A stretch of 64,000 bases of DNA from Pegoplata infirma (GCA_963921195.1 OY992537.1:19788642-19852641); one strand, 5' to 3'; positions 22,594 through 34,239 are shown, numbered from the stretch's first letter. A program made the numbers and translations. Notes: a model not told the origin generated them from the sequence alone.

Positions 22594-23885
22594 TTTCTAA
22601 TGATAAGTTGAGATGATTTTATGTTTTTTTTATGATAGTACAATTTAAGATGATTTTGTTTTGTTCAATGCAAAATCACATATTAAAGGCTAAGTAAGTT
22701 GTTTTTCACGTAAACATTTTTTAAAACACCTAAAATCGTAATAAAAACTATTAAAAACGAAAACTTTAAAATATTAGAAAAAAGAAACAATCATAACAAA
22801 TCTTCAATGTCCATTTTATTGCAAAATAAAATCAGTTTAAAGAATTTCCCCACAATGCTAGTTATTTTAACTTAGCCGCGTTGCAAAAATATTTTTTTAT
22901 ATGCAGTTTTTTTCATGTGAACACGAACAGAATATTCACCTTAAAATGTAAAAAAAAAAATGTCACCGCGCCGATTGATTTGACGGAGTCGATTGATTCG
23001 GCGGCTTGGTTTAAGCCGATGGGAGCCGACAAAATCGGCGGCGGCGTAAGATGTCAAAAATAGGTCGGCGGCGGCGCGCCGCCGATTTTGAGCCGATCGG
23101 CTTGGTTCCCTGATACATACACATGTATACTGAAAAAATTCTAACAACAACTAAAAACACCACACATTTCTTTTGTGTCGTCTGAAGTCATTGTTAAGTT
23201 TTTTTTTTTTAAAGACCCAACAAAAACTCTCGTTATCTTCGTTTCACCAATAGTTATTGCTTCGTGTTTCTTGAGAATGACTACTGTCTTGTGTGTTGTT
23301 TTCAACTGCTGGCTTTTTTTCAAAATTTAAAACTACAACAAAACTATCAACTGAGGATTGTAACAATTTCAAAAAAAAACTACTGCTATAACTACACTAC
23401 CAAAATGTGCGTGTAGTAGTAGCAGTAGCAAGTGAACGACTCTGGGGTTTGTTCATTTTTAAAACTACACTATTCGTTGATTTCAGTTACTACTGCTTCT
23501 GGCAGTTTAGTTATTCTAACCCTGGTTGCATTGCCAACTAAAACTGAACAAAAACTAGAATTTAGGTTGTGGTCTATGCTACTATTAATTCAGTGTGAAT
23601 GTTTTTTTCAATTTTCTTTTGGTAAAAATGAATGTCAAAATAAAAATATTTGTTTTTTTGTGAAATTAATATTCAAATCTTTTAAAAAAGTTAATAAATG
23701 TGTAATTTAATTTTTTTAATAACGCGTGGGCTGTTGTAATTTTGTGTTTTTAGTGAATTTAGAAAATAATTAATTTGATTTGACAAACAAAAACTATTTT
23801 TTTATTCGGTGTAAACAGTTTGGTTTTTCAAAATGCGTTTTTTCCAAAAACAAGTTAGTTTTTGTTTGGTCTAAACATAGTATTA

Positions 23886-25885
23886 GAAAATTTCTGACAG
23901 ACAATTTTTCTATAGAAAATTTCTGAAAGACAGGTTTTCAGAGAAAATTTCTAAAAGAAAATTTTTCTGTAGAAAATTTCTTATAAAATTTTCATTAAAA
24001 ATTTCTCAAAGACAATTTGTTTATAGAAAATTTTTTATAGAAAATTTCTCAAGGACAATTTTTCTATAGAACATTTCTGAAAGTCAATTTTTCTATAGAA
24101 AAATTCTGAAAGACAATTTTTCTATAGAAAATTTCTTAAAGACAATTTTTCTATAAAAACTTTCTCAAAGACAATTTTTAAATAGAAAATTTCAAATACA
24201 ATTTTTCTATAGAAAATGTCTTAAAGGCATTTTTTTTCTATAGAAAATTTTTGAAAGACAATTTTTCATAAAGATAATTTTTCTATAGAAAAGACAGTTT
24301 TTCTATAGAAAATTATTCTGTAAAAAATTTCGTAAAAACAACTTTTCTTTAGATATTTTTTTGTTTTTTTTAGAAAGTATCTATAGAAAAATTGTCTTTC
24401 AGAAATTTTCTGTAGAAAAATTGTCTTTCAGACATTTCTAGAAAAAAATTGTCTTTAAAAAATTTTCTATGGAAAAATTTAAATTTTTAAAGAAAAATTG
24501 TCTGAATACATATTTTCTATAGAAAAATTGTATGAGAATTTTTTTATAAAAAATTGTATTTAAAAAATTTTTTATAGAAAACTTGTCTTTAAGAAATTTT
24601 CTATAGAAGAATTGTCTTTCAGAAATTTTCTATAGAAAAATTGTCTTTGAAAAATTTTTATACAAAAATTGTTTTTAGAGATATTTTCTATGGAAATATT
24701 GCTTGAAAATTTTTTTATAAAAAAATTGTCTTTCAAAAAATTTTCTAAAGAAAAATTGTCTTTCAGAAATTTACTATAGAAAACCATCTTTCAGAAATTT
24801 TGTATAGAGAAATTGACAATAAGAATTTTTTTATAGAAAAATTGTCTTTAGTTATTTTCTATAGAAAAAGTGCCTTTGTGAAATTTTCTATATACATACA
24901 AATTTTCTTTGAGAAAATCTAAGATATTGTTAGAAATATTGTCAGATTCTCTGTTATTTGTTCTATAGAAAAATTCTGTAATTCTGAGAATTTGTTTCTA
25001 TAGAAAAATTATCTATTTCTGAGAAATTTTTTCTATAGAAAAAGTCTTGCATTTTGAGACAATTTTTCTATAAAAAAAGTCGTAAATTCTTAAACAATTT
25101 TTCTATAGAAAAAAATCTCAGATTCTGACACAATTTTTCTACAAAACAAATTTTAGATTCTGTGACAATTTTTCTACAGAAAACGTCTCAGGTTCTGATA
25201 CAATTTTTCTATAGAAAAAATCTTAGATCCTAAGACAATTTTTCTTTAGAACAATTTTCAGATTCTGAGACAATTGTTCTATAGAAAGTACCATATTGTG
25301 AGACTATTTTTCTAAAGAATTTTTTCTGTAGATGCTGAATTATCACTAACCGGAATCTGCAATCAAAAACCTCAAGTCATTTTTGGATCTGCTTTGGTGT
25401 CTACTGTTGAACCAACACTGCGAACCGGAGACCAATTGTTTTATGTTTTTTATGGCGTTCCTTAAAATTTAAACTGCCTACATTGGGTGGAGATTCCAAG
25501 TAATGTATTTTTACAAGTTCCGTGGCGGATGCCGCAAATGTTCGGATAATCCAACACCACAGACTAAATACAGACTCGACAGTAGAGTTTTATAAGAAAA
25601 AATGGGGAAAAACTAAGCGATTTTAGGAGAAAACAGAGCGGTTTTTAGTCCGTTTTACGACTTAGGAGTGAGTGAAACAACAAAAACCGATCTGGCATCT
25701 ATTTTTCTTATGGCGCGTTATATCAGTTTTCTCTTTCTAACCTAATTCGTAGAATAATTTGAAAACATTAACCATATGGTTAAAAAATACTTTTTTGACA
25801 CCTGTCATATATGTCGAGTCTGTATTAGTCTGTGCCAACACCGTCTGCAACTGAAAGTTAATATTTTGGTTAATACACCCAAAAA
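23886..25885. repeat. Long foldback arm, left side, continued
   Basis: The arm resumes after the 326-23882 insertion. 23886-24900 is minisatellite of TTTTCTATAGAAAA joined by TTTCTGAAAGACAA or its complement. 24900-25330 changes linker to CTCAGATTCTGAGA. 25331-25557 and 25835-25885 are unique sequence (TCACTAACCGGAATCTGCAA, GAACCGGAGACCAATTG) that recurs inverted at 26228-26480. A 277-bp MITE splits it at 25558. The short frames of F, K, S and I within it are satellite translations. Confidence 0.85.
25558..25834. mobile_element. CACAGACTAA TIR MITE with 7-bp target duplication, copy 1
   Basis: It begins CACAGACTAAATACAGACTC and ends GAGTCTGTATTAGTCTGTG, with about 23-base inverted repeats. 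The exact flanking heptamer CCAACAC lies at 25551-25557 and 25835-25841. Two further copies (41873-42479 and 41904-42203) also show 7-bp duplications. Ends of the CA...TG form and 7-8-bp duplications are known in the P superfamily (for example 1360/Hoppel), so P-like is a tentative call. The interior has no transposase. Confidence 0.8.
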
Positions 25886-26227
25886 AATAACTAGTGTTAA
25901 ACAGTCTAATGTGACTTAGGTAAATTTTTTTTATATTGAGTTCAAGAAATTGCTCAAGTTTTAACTAAATTGTATATGACATTTATTTTGTAAAATAGCA
26001 TTGTTTACAATATCAAATTTAACATACACAAACTTGAATCTTTTACCTAAGTTTTTTTTATAAATATAAATAAATTTAATTCGATAAAGTCGACATATTA
26101 ATGCCACATTGTAAACAACACATTGACAACAAATTGTCTTTAATTTTTTATAAAATATATGTGTGAGGAACTAATTTATTTAATTAATTAAAAAGGTAAG
26201 CAAAAATAATGTGTTTTTATGTATATT
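25886..26227. repeat. CACCCAAAAAAA-type element half in the foldback loop
   Basis: The sequence from CACCCAAAAAAATAACTAGT to ATTTGATAAACGTATA sits exactly where the two foldback arms meet (GGTTAATA on the left, TTAACC on the right). It is repeated inverted at 29602-34016, where two other elements interrupt it. CTTAGGTAA words near its end resemble the TA-target MITEs here. It supplies the empty site that proves the 30292-33973 insertion. Confidence 0.7.
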
Positions 26228-29200
26228 TGATAAACGTATATTAACCAAAATATTAACTTTCAGTTGCAGACGGTGGTGGTTTATCCAAACATTTGCGGCA
26301 TCCGCCACGCTTTTAATCGGAACTTGTAAACATACATTACTTGGAATCTCCACCCAAGGCAGTTTAAATTAAAACAATTGGTCTCCGGTTCGCAGTGTTG
26401 GTTCAATAGTAGACACCAAAGCAGATCCAGAAAATGACTTGAGGTTTTTGATTGCAGATTCCGGTTAGTGATAATTCAGCATCTACAGAAAAAAATCTTT
26501 AGAAAAATAGTCTCACAATATGGTACTTTCTATAGAACAATTGTCTCAGAATCTGAAAATTGTTCTAAAGAAAAATTGTCTTAGAATCTAAGATTTTTTC
26601 TATAGAAAAATTGTATCAGAACCTGAGACTTTTTCTGTAGAAAAATTGTCACAGAATCTAAAATTTGTTCTGTTGAAAAAATGTGTCAGAATCTGAGATT
26701 TTTTTCTATAGAAAAATTGCTTAAGAATTTACGACTTTTTTTTATAGAAAAATTGTCTCAAAATGCAAGACTTTTTCTATAGAAAAAATTTCTCAGAAAT
26801 AGAGAATTTTTCTATAGAAAAAAATTCTCAGAATTACAGAATTTTTTCTATAGTAAATTTCTGATAGAAAATTTTTGAACAACAATTTTTCTATAGAAAA
26901 TTTTTTATAGAAAGTTTCTGAAAGACAATTTTTTTCTAGAATATTTCTCAAAGACAATTTTTCTATAAAATATTTCTCAAAGACAATTTTTCTTTAGAAA
27001 ACTTTTTGAAAGACAATTTTTTTATAAAAAAATTTTCAAGCAATATTTCCATAGAAAATATCTCTAAAAACAATTTTTGTATAAAAATTTCTCAAGGACA
27101 ATTTTTCTATAGAAAATTTCTGAAAGACAATTCTTCTATAGAAAATTTCTTAAAGACAAGTTTTCTATAAAAAATTTTTTAAATACAATTTTTTATAAAA
27201 AATTTCTCATATAATTTTTTATAGAAAATATGTATTAAGACAATTTTTCTTTAAAAATTTTTCAAAGTCAATTTTTCCATAGAAAATTTCTTAAAGACAA
27301 TTTTTCTCTAGAAATGTCTGAAAGACAATTTTTCTACAGAAAATTTCTGAAAGACAATTTTTCTATAGATTCTTACTAAAAAAACAAAAAATATCTAAAG
27401 AAAAGTTGTTTTTACGAAATTTTTTACAGAATAATTTTCTATAGAAAAACTGTCTTTTTTATAGAAATATTATCTTTAAGAAATTTTCTTTACAAAAATT
27501 GTCTTTGAAAAAGTTTCTATTAAAAATTGTCTTTAAAAAATTTTCTATAGAAAAAAATGCCTTTAAGACATTTTCTATAGAAAAATTGTATTTGAAAAAT
27601 TTTCGATTTAAAAATGCCTTTAAGACATTTTCTATAGAAAAATTGTATTTGAAAAATTTTCTATTTAAAAATTTTCTATTTAAAAATTGTATTTTACAAA
27701 GTTTTTATAGAAAAATTGTCTTTAAGAAATTTTCTATAGAAAAATTGTCTTTCAGAAATTTTCTATAGAAAAATTGACTTTCAGAAATACAATATAGAAA
27801 AATTGTCCTTGAGAAATTTTCTATAAAAAATTTTCTATAAACAAATTGTCTTTGAGATATTTTTTATGAACATTTTTTAAAAAATTTTCTACAGAAAAAT
27901 TTTCTTTTAGAAATTTTCTCTAAAAACCTGTTTTTCAGAAATTTTCTATAGAAAAATTTTCTGTAAAAAAATTTTCTGTAAAAAAATTTTCTCTCAGAAA
28001 AATTTTTTTTTTTTAGAAATTTTCTATAGAAAACCTGTCTTTTAGAAATTTTATATAGAAAAATTGTTTTTCAGTAATTTTCTGCAGAAAAATTGTCTCT
28101 CAGCAATTTTCTATAAAAAATTGTCTTTGAGAAAGTTCTTGGGAATTGTTTTTGAGAATTTTTCTATGGAAAGTTATTTTTCAAAAATATTCTCTAGAAA
28201 AATTTCTCTCAGAAATTTTCTATAGAAATATTGTCTAAGAGATTTTCTATAGAATAATTGTCTTTGAGAATTTTTCTATGAAAATTGCCTTTCAGAAGTA
28301 TTCTATGGAAAAATTGTGCTTTAGAAAGTTTCCATAGAAAGATTGTCTTTCAGAAATTTTCTACAGAAAACCTGTCTTTCAGAAATTTTATATAGAAAAA
28401 CTGTCTTTGAAAAAGTTTCTGTAGAAAAATTGTCTTTGAGAAATATTTTATAGAAAAATTGTCTTTGAGAAATATTCTATAGAAAAATTGTCTTTCAGAA
28501 ACTTTCTATAAAAAATTTTCTATAGAAAAATTGTTGTTCAAAAATTTTCTATAGAAAAATTAACTTTCAAAATTTTTTTTAGAAAAATTGTCTTTCAGAA
28601 ACTTTCTATAGAAAAATTGTCTTCCAGAAATTTTCTATCGAAAAATTTTCTATAGAAGAATTGTCTTTCAGAAAATTTCTACAGAAAAATTGCCTTTCAG
28701 AAATTTTCTATGAAAAATTATCTTTGTGAAATTTTCTATAGAAAAATTGGCGTTCAGAAAGTTTCTATAGAAAAACTGTCTTTCAGGAATTTGCTATAGA
28801 AGAATTGTCTTTGAGAAAATTTCTATAGAAAATTTTACTTTAAGAAATTTTCTATAGGAGTATTATCTTTCAGAAATTTTCTGTAAAAAAATTATTTCTC
28901 AGAAATTTTCTTTAAAAAATTGTCTTTGAAAAATTTTCTATAGAAAAATTGTCTATTAAAAATTTTCTATAAAGAATTGTCTTTGAGAATTTTTTTAAAA
29001 AAATTGTCTGTTAAAAATTTTCTATAGTAAATCTATCTTTTAGAAATTTTTTATAGAAAAATAGTCTTTCAGAAATTTTCTATAAAAGAATTGTCTTTCA
29101 GAAAGTTTCTATAGAAAAATTGTCTGTCAAGAATTTTCTAAAGAAGAATTGTCATTTTATTTCTATAGAAAAATTGTTTTTGAGAAAGTTTCTATAGAAA

Positions 29201-29464
29201 AATTTAGTTGTCACTGATCATGCTAAGTATGTATTTTAAGTTTGTTAGTATTTATATTTTATTATAAAATTGTCCTTTATATTAAAAAAAAATATTAAAA
29301 ATAAATGTAATTAAAATTTATAATATTGAGCATTTTGTATGGAAGGGGATATATAAAACTATTAAATCAACCTAAAAAAAATACGTTATTTGACCAATCA
29401 AACTGTACCATTTATTTAAATATGGTGGTTAAATAAACAAAATTAAATTTGAAATAATGCTTAA
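26228..29464. repeat. Long foldback arm, right side
   Basis: This is the reverse complement of the left arm. 26228-26480 is unique sequence, 26480-26850 has CTCAGATT linkers, 26850-29210 has TTTCTGAAAGACAA or TTGTCTTTCAGAAA linkers between CTATAG palindromes, and 29210-29464 is the unique outer end. It is longer than the left arm, mainly from extra satellite units. The stretch 29131-29155 retains the uninterrupted TTA target of the 326-23882 element. Confidence 0.85.
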
Positions 29465-29601
29465 ATGCATTTTGTAAGTTTACCTAAGTTGATTCGGGTA
29501 ATATGCAAAGAAACTTTTCAAGTTGGATTCCTGCGAAAAATCTTAGGTAAATTATACCCTAAAATTAAATAATTTCACAATTGTTTTTTTTTGGGTGTAT
29601 A
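29465..29601. repeat. Right-end fragment of a CACCCAAAAAAA element
   Basis: It contains TTACCTAAG and CTTAGGTAA words and ends in ACAATTGTTTTTTTTTGGGTG followed by TA. The terminus pairs with the CACCCAAAAAAATAACTAGT start at 25886, so the two may be the ends of one TA-target element whose middle is occupied by the right foldback arm. Confidence 0.5.
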
Positions 29602-29815
29602 CGTTTATCAAATATATAAACACATTATTTTTGCTTACCTTTTTAATTAATTAAATAAATTAGTTCCTCATACATATATTTTATAAAAAATTAAAGACAA
29701 TTTGTTGTCAATGTGTTGTTTACAATGTGGCATTAATATGTCGACTTTATCGAATTAAATTTATTTATATTTATAAAAAAAAACTTAGGTAAAAGATTCA
29801 AGTTTGTGTATAGGC

Positions 29816-30242
29816 GTGTTTTTTTCGAGTTTTTTATATATAACTATAACTACTTGTAAAAAAACGGTATCACTACTTAACATCACAATTTTGGCAACTC
29901 TTGTTTTTTGTTGAATGTACTTGGTATCACTTTAATATTGGTTATTTGTTATTGGAGTTATTTTTATTTAATTGATAGACATTATAAAATATTTGTACTT
30001 TTTCTTTGTTTTGTTGTCAATTAAAATTATTCAAACTTGTTTTCTTTAATTTATTTATTTATTTTTTGACTTTTCAAAATAATAAAAAGTGTTGATAAGT
30101 GATAAAAACGAAAATTTCCAGATTTGGCACCACTTTTTATAAGTACTTAACTTTTAAGAATATATAAATATCCCTACTTATGAAGTGTATACCTACTTAA
30201 ATTTGTATGGTAATTCTATAACAAACTCGAAAAAAACACACC
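29816..30242. mobile_element. MITE with AGGYGTGTTTTTTTCGAG ends
   Basis: The left end AGGCGTGTTTTTTTCGAGTT is mirrored by AAACTCGAAAAAAACACACCT. The interior is AT-rich with TAACTATAACTAC and ACTTAAG words. The flanks are not a clean duplication, and the related uninterrupted copy (25886-26227) has about 60 extra bases here, so a deletion accompanied or followed insertion. Confidence 0.65.
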
Positions 30243-31009
30243 TTTAGTTAAAACTTGAGCAATTTCTTGAACTCAATATAAAAAAAATTTACACACAAAA
30301 AAATAATCGAGGTAACAATACCTTAGCTGGCATAGGTATTTATTTTTTCTTTGAAATCAAAAATATAAGGTTTATTACCTTAGCAATATGTAATTTAAAT
30401 ACCTATTGGCTATGCAACTTTTACTATTCAAATTAGGTAGAACTTCGAAAAATTTTTTGACAATAATTTTAAAATTAATAAAAAATACAAACATCAAAAA
30501 TTTTTGGAATATTTTTTAAAAGTTGTTAAACGCAATAAAAATCAAATCATAAAAATTAACATTTCGCGAAAAATTAGACCAGCACGGTAATTAACTTTAT
30601 TATCAAATTAATTATGTAAAAATAAATCAATTATTTTACAGTTTTTTAGATAACGTAAGAAGTCTTCAAGAACTAAGGATCCAGCGACCCAGTTTTAAGA
30701 AGCATCATTTACAAAAAAAAAAACTCATCAAGAATACTAGAATAAAGAAAAATCTCAGAATCATCTATATTTCTTAACCGTATTTCCAGATAGAAAAAAT
30801 GCGAAAAAGACATTTTTTTTTTCTATAAAAAATATTTCAAAATCTGCGAATTTTTTGTAAAAAAAAGTCTCAGAATCTGAAAATCTTTCAGGCACAATTC
30901 CATAGATGTTTTCTGCAAAATTATTTGATTCTGAAAAAATTTTTCTAAAGAAAAATTCTCAGATTCTGATACATTTTTTCTACAGAAAAATTTTTAGATT
31001 CCGATACAT

Positions 31010-31400
31010 TTTTTCTATAGAAAAATTCTCAGATTCTGAGACTTTTTTGCTATAGAAAAATTCTCAGATTCTGAGACATTTTTTCTATAGAAAAATTCTC
31101 AGATTCTGAGACATTTTTTCTATAGAAAAATTCTCAGATTCTGAGACATTTTTTCTATAGAAAAATTCTCAGATTCTGAGACATTTTTTCTATAGAAAAA
31201 TTCTCAGATTCTGAGACATTTTTTCTATAGAAAAATTCTCAGATTCTGAGACATTTTTTCTATAGAAAAATTCTCAGATTCTGAGACATTTTTTTATAGA
31301 AAAATTATCAGATTCTGAGACATTTTTTCTATAGAAAAATTCTCAGATTCTGAGACATTTTTTCTGTAGAAAAATTTTCAGATTCTGAGACATTTTTTCC
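31010..31400. repeat. 35-bp tandem array
   Basis: About ten near-identical units carry CTATAGAAAAATTCTCAG followed by ATTCTGAGACATTTTTT. Each unit contains two palindromes, TTTTTCTATAGAAAAA and CTCAGATTCTGAG. Homogeneity is high in contrast to the degenerate flanks, so the array expanded recently. Confidence 0.9.
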
Positions 31401-32427
31401 GAGATTTTTCTATAGAAAAATGATTCAGAATCTGAAATTTTTTCTATAGAAAAATCTCTCAGAATCTGAGAGTTTTTCTATACAAAAATTTATAAGAAAT
31501 TTGAGATTTTTTCTACACAAAATGTCTTAGAATCTGAGATTTTTTCCATACAAAAATGTCTCAGAATCTGAGATTTTTTCTATACAGAAATGCCTTAGTA
31601 CTTGAGATTTTTCTGTACAAAAATGTCTCAGAATCTGAGATTTTTTCTATAGAAAAATGTCTTAGAATCTCCATAGATAAAATGTCTCAATTTCTTTAGA
31701 AAATTCAGAGATTTTTTTCAAGATATTCTATAGAAAAGAATCTGAGAATTTGTGTATAGAAAAAAATTTACAGAATCTGAAAAATTTTCTATTGAAAAAT
31801 ACCTCAGATTCTGAAAACTTTTGAAAAGAAAAAACGTCTCAGAATCTCAGAGTTTTTCTATAGAATAATACTCAGATTTTTAGACATTTTTCCAACAGAA
31901 AAATGTCTCTGAGAATATGAGATTTTTTCTATAGAAAAATATTTATCAGAATCTTAGATTTTTTCTATTCAAAAATGTCTCAGAATATGAGATTTTTTCT
32001 ATACAAAAATGGATTAGAATCTGAGATTTTTTCTATACAAAAATGTCTCAGAATCTGAGATTTTTTCTATAGAAAAATGTCTCGGAATCTTAAATTTTTT
32101 CTATGGAAAAATCTCTCAGAATCTGAGAGTTTTTCTATACAAAAATTTATCAGAATCTTAGATTTTTTCTATACAAAAATGTCTCAGAATCTGCGTTTTT
32201 TTTTCTATACAAAAAAGTCTTAGAATCTGAGAGTTTTTCTATTCAAAAATGTCTCAGAATCTAAGATTTTTTTCTATACAAAAATGTCTCAGAATCTCAG
32301 ATTTTTTCTATAAAAAAATGTCTCAGAATCTGAGATTTTTTTTATACAAAAATGTCTCAGAATCTGATATTTTTTTTATAGAAAAAAGTCTCATAATCTG
32401 AGATTTTTTCTTTAGAAAAATGTCTCA

Positions 32428-33015
32428 CAAGGGAAGTATCTCAACCCTTATGAACCGATTTGCCTGAAACTTAAAATATATATAAATGAGACGATTTTAA
32501 GGTTGGGGTGTCTCGGCTTTTCGGCCATGTCAGTGTTTCAAAATTTCGTTGTCCCCTTATGAAACCATATGGACCTCCGGGAAAATTTCGATAACTCACG
32601 AACTAACAGGAATATCCTCTATAGCAAAAATACGTGTCGACTTAAATTTAATAAAGATTGTTTCGTATTCATATGGACATCGTAGCTCTATGTCTTCATA
32701 TAAATACCCCCCAAAATTTTCACATTTTCATGAAAAAAGTATTTAACGAAGCCAAACTTTTACAAGGTTATGCCACCGTTGGATAGGCATTAAAAAAACC
32801 TTTCTTCTCATATGTACACATCGTATAGTTTCTTAGAAAGAAATGGCTGAAAAATCCAAAAAACGATTTTTTCGCCATTTTTTGACCCATGTTTTGAACC
32901 CCTAAATCCCCGATATGGCCGATAAGCCGAGACACCCCAACCTTAGAATTGTCTCTTTTATATATATTTTACGTTTCATGCAAATCGGTTCATAAGGGTT
33001 GAAATACTTCCCTTG
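32428..33015. mobile_element. 588-bp element with ~100-bp TIRs and TCA duplication
   Basis: The left end CAAGGGAAGTATCTCAACCC and the right end on the minus strand CAAGGGAAGTATTTCAACCC remain about 90% identical for roughly 105 bases, through GGTTGGGGTGTCTCGGCTT. TCA flanks both sides (32425-32427, 33016-33018). Joining the flanks restores the satellite word GTCTCAGAATCTGAG, which supports a 3-bp duplication. The middle is not coding. I do not assign a superfamily. Confidence 0.8.
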
Positions 33016-34016
33016 TCAGAATCTGAGATTTTTTCTTTTGAAAAATGAGTCAGAATCCGCTTAGATTCTGAAAATTTTTTCTATAGAAAAATTCTCAAAC
33101 TCTGAGACATTTTTTCTATAGAAAATGGCACAGATTCTGAGACATTTTTTCTATAGAAAAATTATCAGATTCTGAGACATTTTTTCTATAGAAAAATACT
33201 CAGATTTTGAGAAATTTTTTCTTTAGAAAAATTCTCAGATCCTGAAACTCTTTTTCAATAGAAAAATTATTAGATTCTGAGACATGTTTTCTACATAAAA
33301 ATTCTCAGATCCTGAGACATATTTTCTATAAAAAAATTATCAGATTCTGAGACATTTTTTCTGTAGAAAAATTGTCAGATTCTGACAAAGTTTTCTATAG
33401 AAAAGTTCTCATATTCTGAATTGTGAGACATTTTTCTATAGAAAAATTTTCAGATTCTGAGATTTCAGATTTTTTAAAAGAAAAAATATCCAGAAACTGA
33501 GTGTTTTCTGTAGAAAAGTTTTAGAATCTGAAAGTATTCCTATTTAAAAATGTTTAATAACAGAAAAATTTTCAGATTTTTAGTTCTTCATAAAGTTCTG
33601 AGACATTTTTCTTATTATCAACTTTTCTTTAAAATTTGTAAGCATTCAAAAAATTAAAAAAATAAATCAATTAAAAATAATAAACTTTTCGTAGTTTTTA
33701 TTTAAATTTTAAAAGGAAATGGTGTAAAAAAGCCATTACTAATACAAGGTAATACTACCCAATTATTTACGTAATATCACCTGTTTATCAATGCTATTTT
33801 ACCTAAAAATCTAAGGTATATTTCTGTCAACCAGAATAAATTTTCGAACATAGGAATTACCTTAGCTTTTAAGTAACATTACCTTTTAACTAAGCAAATG
33901 CCCCGTTTGCCTGGCACTAAGGTATTTTTATACTATAATTTTAGGTAATATTACCTCGATTTTTTTTTGTGTGTACCTAAGTCACATTAGACTGTTTAAC
34001 ACTAGTTATTTTTTAA

Positions 34017-34239
34017 CATGATAATGTTTTTAGGCTGGTGTCTAATTTTAAAAAAGTTGCAGGACGCCATCTCAGTTTGACTATATAAGCTAACGATTAA
34101 CAAAAAAGAAAATTGGAATTACTGTTTACTTAAAACCAAAAATTTTTGTAACTTGGGCTTGTAACTTGGATAATAATTCACCTCGTGGGGAATAAAACAA
34201 ATATTCACCAGCTGGTGAATAAAACGTAACATAATTATT
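34017..34239. other. Short unassigned interval
   Basis: AT-rich sequence with a small palindrome ATTCACCAGCTGGTGAAT near 34208 and no recognisable gene. Confidence 0.4.

Larger units (their letters stand above)
15579..23112. mobile_element. hAT-like element with GC-rich ends (copy B, nested)
   Basis: The termini are CAGGCAACCAAGCCGACACG and, on the minus strand, CAGGGAACCAAGCCGATCGG. A perfect 8-bp duplication, ATACATAC, lies at 15571-15578 and 23113-23120. GC-rich blocks of GGCGGCGGC type sit just inside both ends (15600-15690, 22965-23105), as in copy A. The interior is a stack of other elements: a CCCGGGAA MITE, a DINE-like start, a TA-type element, a 2.3-kb hAT-like element and an interrupted palindromic MITE. 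No transposase frame was found, so it is presumably mobilised in trans. Confidence 0.88.
326..23882. mobile_element. Large TIR element with TTA target duplication, heavily nested
   Basis: The left end TACGGTATTTACACCAACAA and the right end, read on the minus strand TACTATGTTTAGACCAAACA, are diverged inverted repeats that stay alignable for about 40 bases. They are flanked by TTA at 323-325 and 23883-23885. The opposite foldback arm near 29131-29155 keeps the uninterrupted site (minus strand TTCTTCTTTAGAAAATT), which confirms the insertion and the 3-bp duplication. Removing five internal elements with 8-bp duplications leaves a core of only about 2.9 kb (326-1219, 4389-4793, 14069-14945, a few bases near 15573-15578, 23113-23882). 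No transposase is visible. TTA is the usual PIF/Harbinger target, but the terminal bases are not typical of that family, so the class is open. Confidence 0.75.
30292..33973. mobile_element. 3.7-kb TA-target TIR element with satellite core
   Basis: The ends CACACAAAAAAATAATCGAG and CTCGATTTTTTTTTGTGTG are inverted and both lead into GGTAATATTACC-like words. TA flanks both sides (30290-30291, 33974-33975). The uninterrupted sequence GACTTAGGTAAATTTTTTTT at 25920 shows the site before insertion. The core (about 30860-33600) is CTATAG/CTCAGATTCTGAG satellite, including a regular 35-bp array, and it contains a 588-bp element at 32428-33015. Confidence 0.85.
29602..34016. repeat. Inverted second copy of the 25886-26227 sequence, interrupted twice
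   Basis: 29602-29815, 30243-30291 and 33974-34016 read on the minus strand in the order of 25886-26227, from TAACTAGTGTTAAACAGTCT down to GATAAACGTATA. Interruptions are 29816-30242 (replacing about 60 bases of the other copy) and 30292-33973. The comparison defines both insertions. Confidence 0.75.

Noticed and set aside
24572..27768. Possible proteins such as the 89-codon frame at 27499-27768
   Set aside because: They consist of repeated satellite translations (FSIEKL, KKFSIE) with no independent support.
31010..31400. CRISPR-like regular array
   Set aside because: Units are contiguous without unique spacers, the genome looks eukaryotic, and the units are palindromic satellite.
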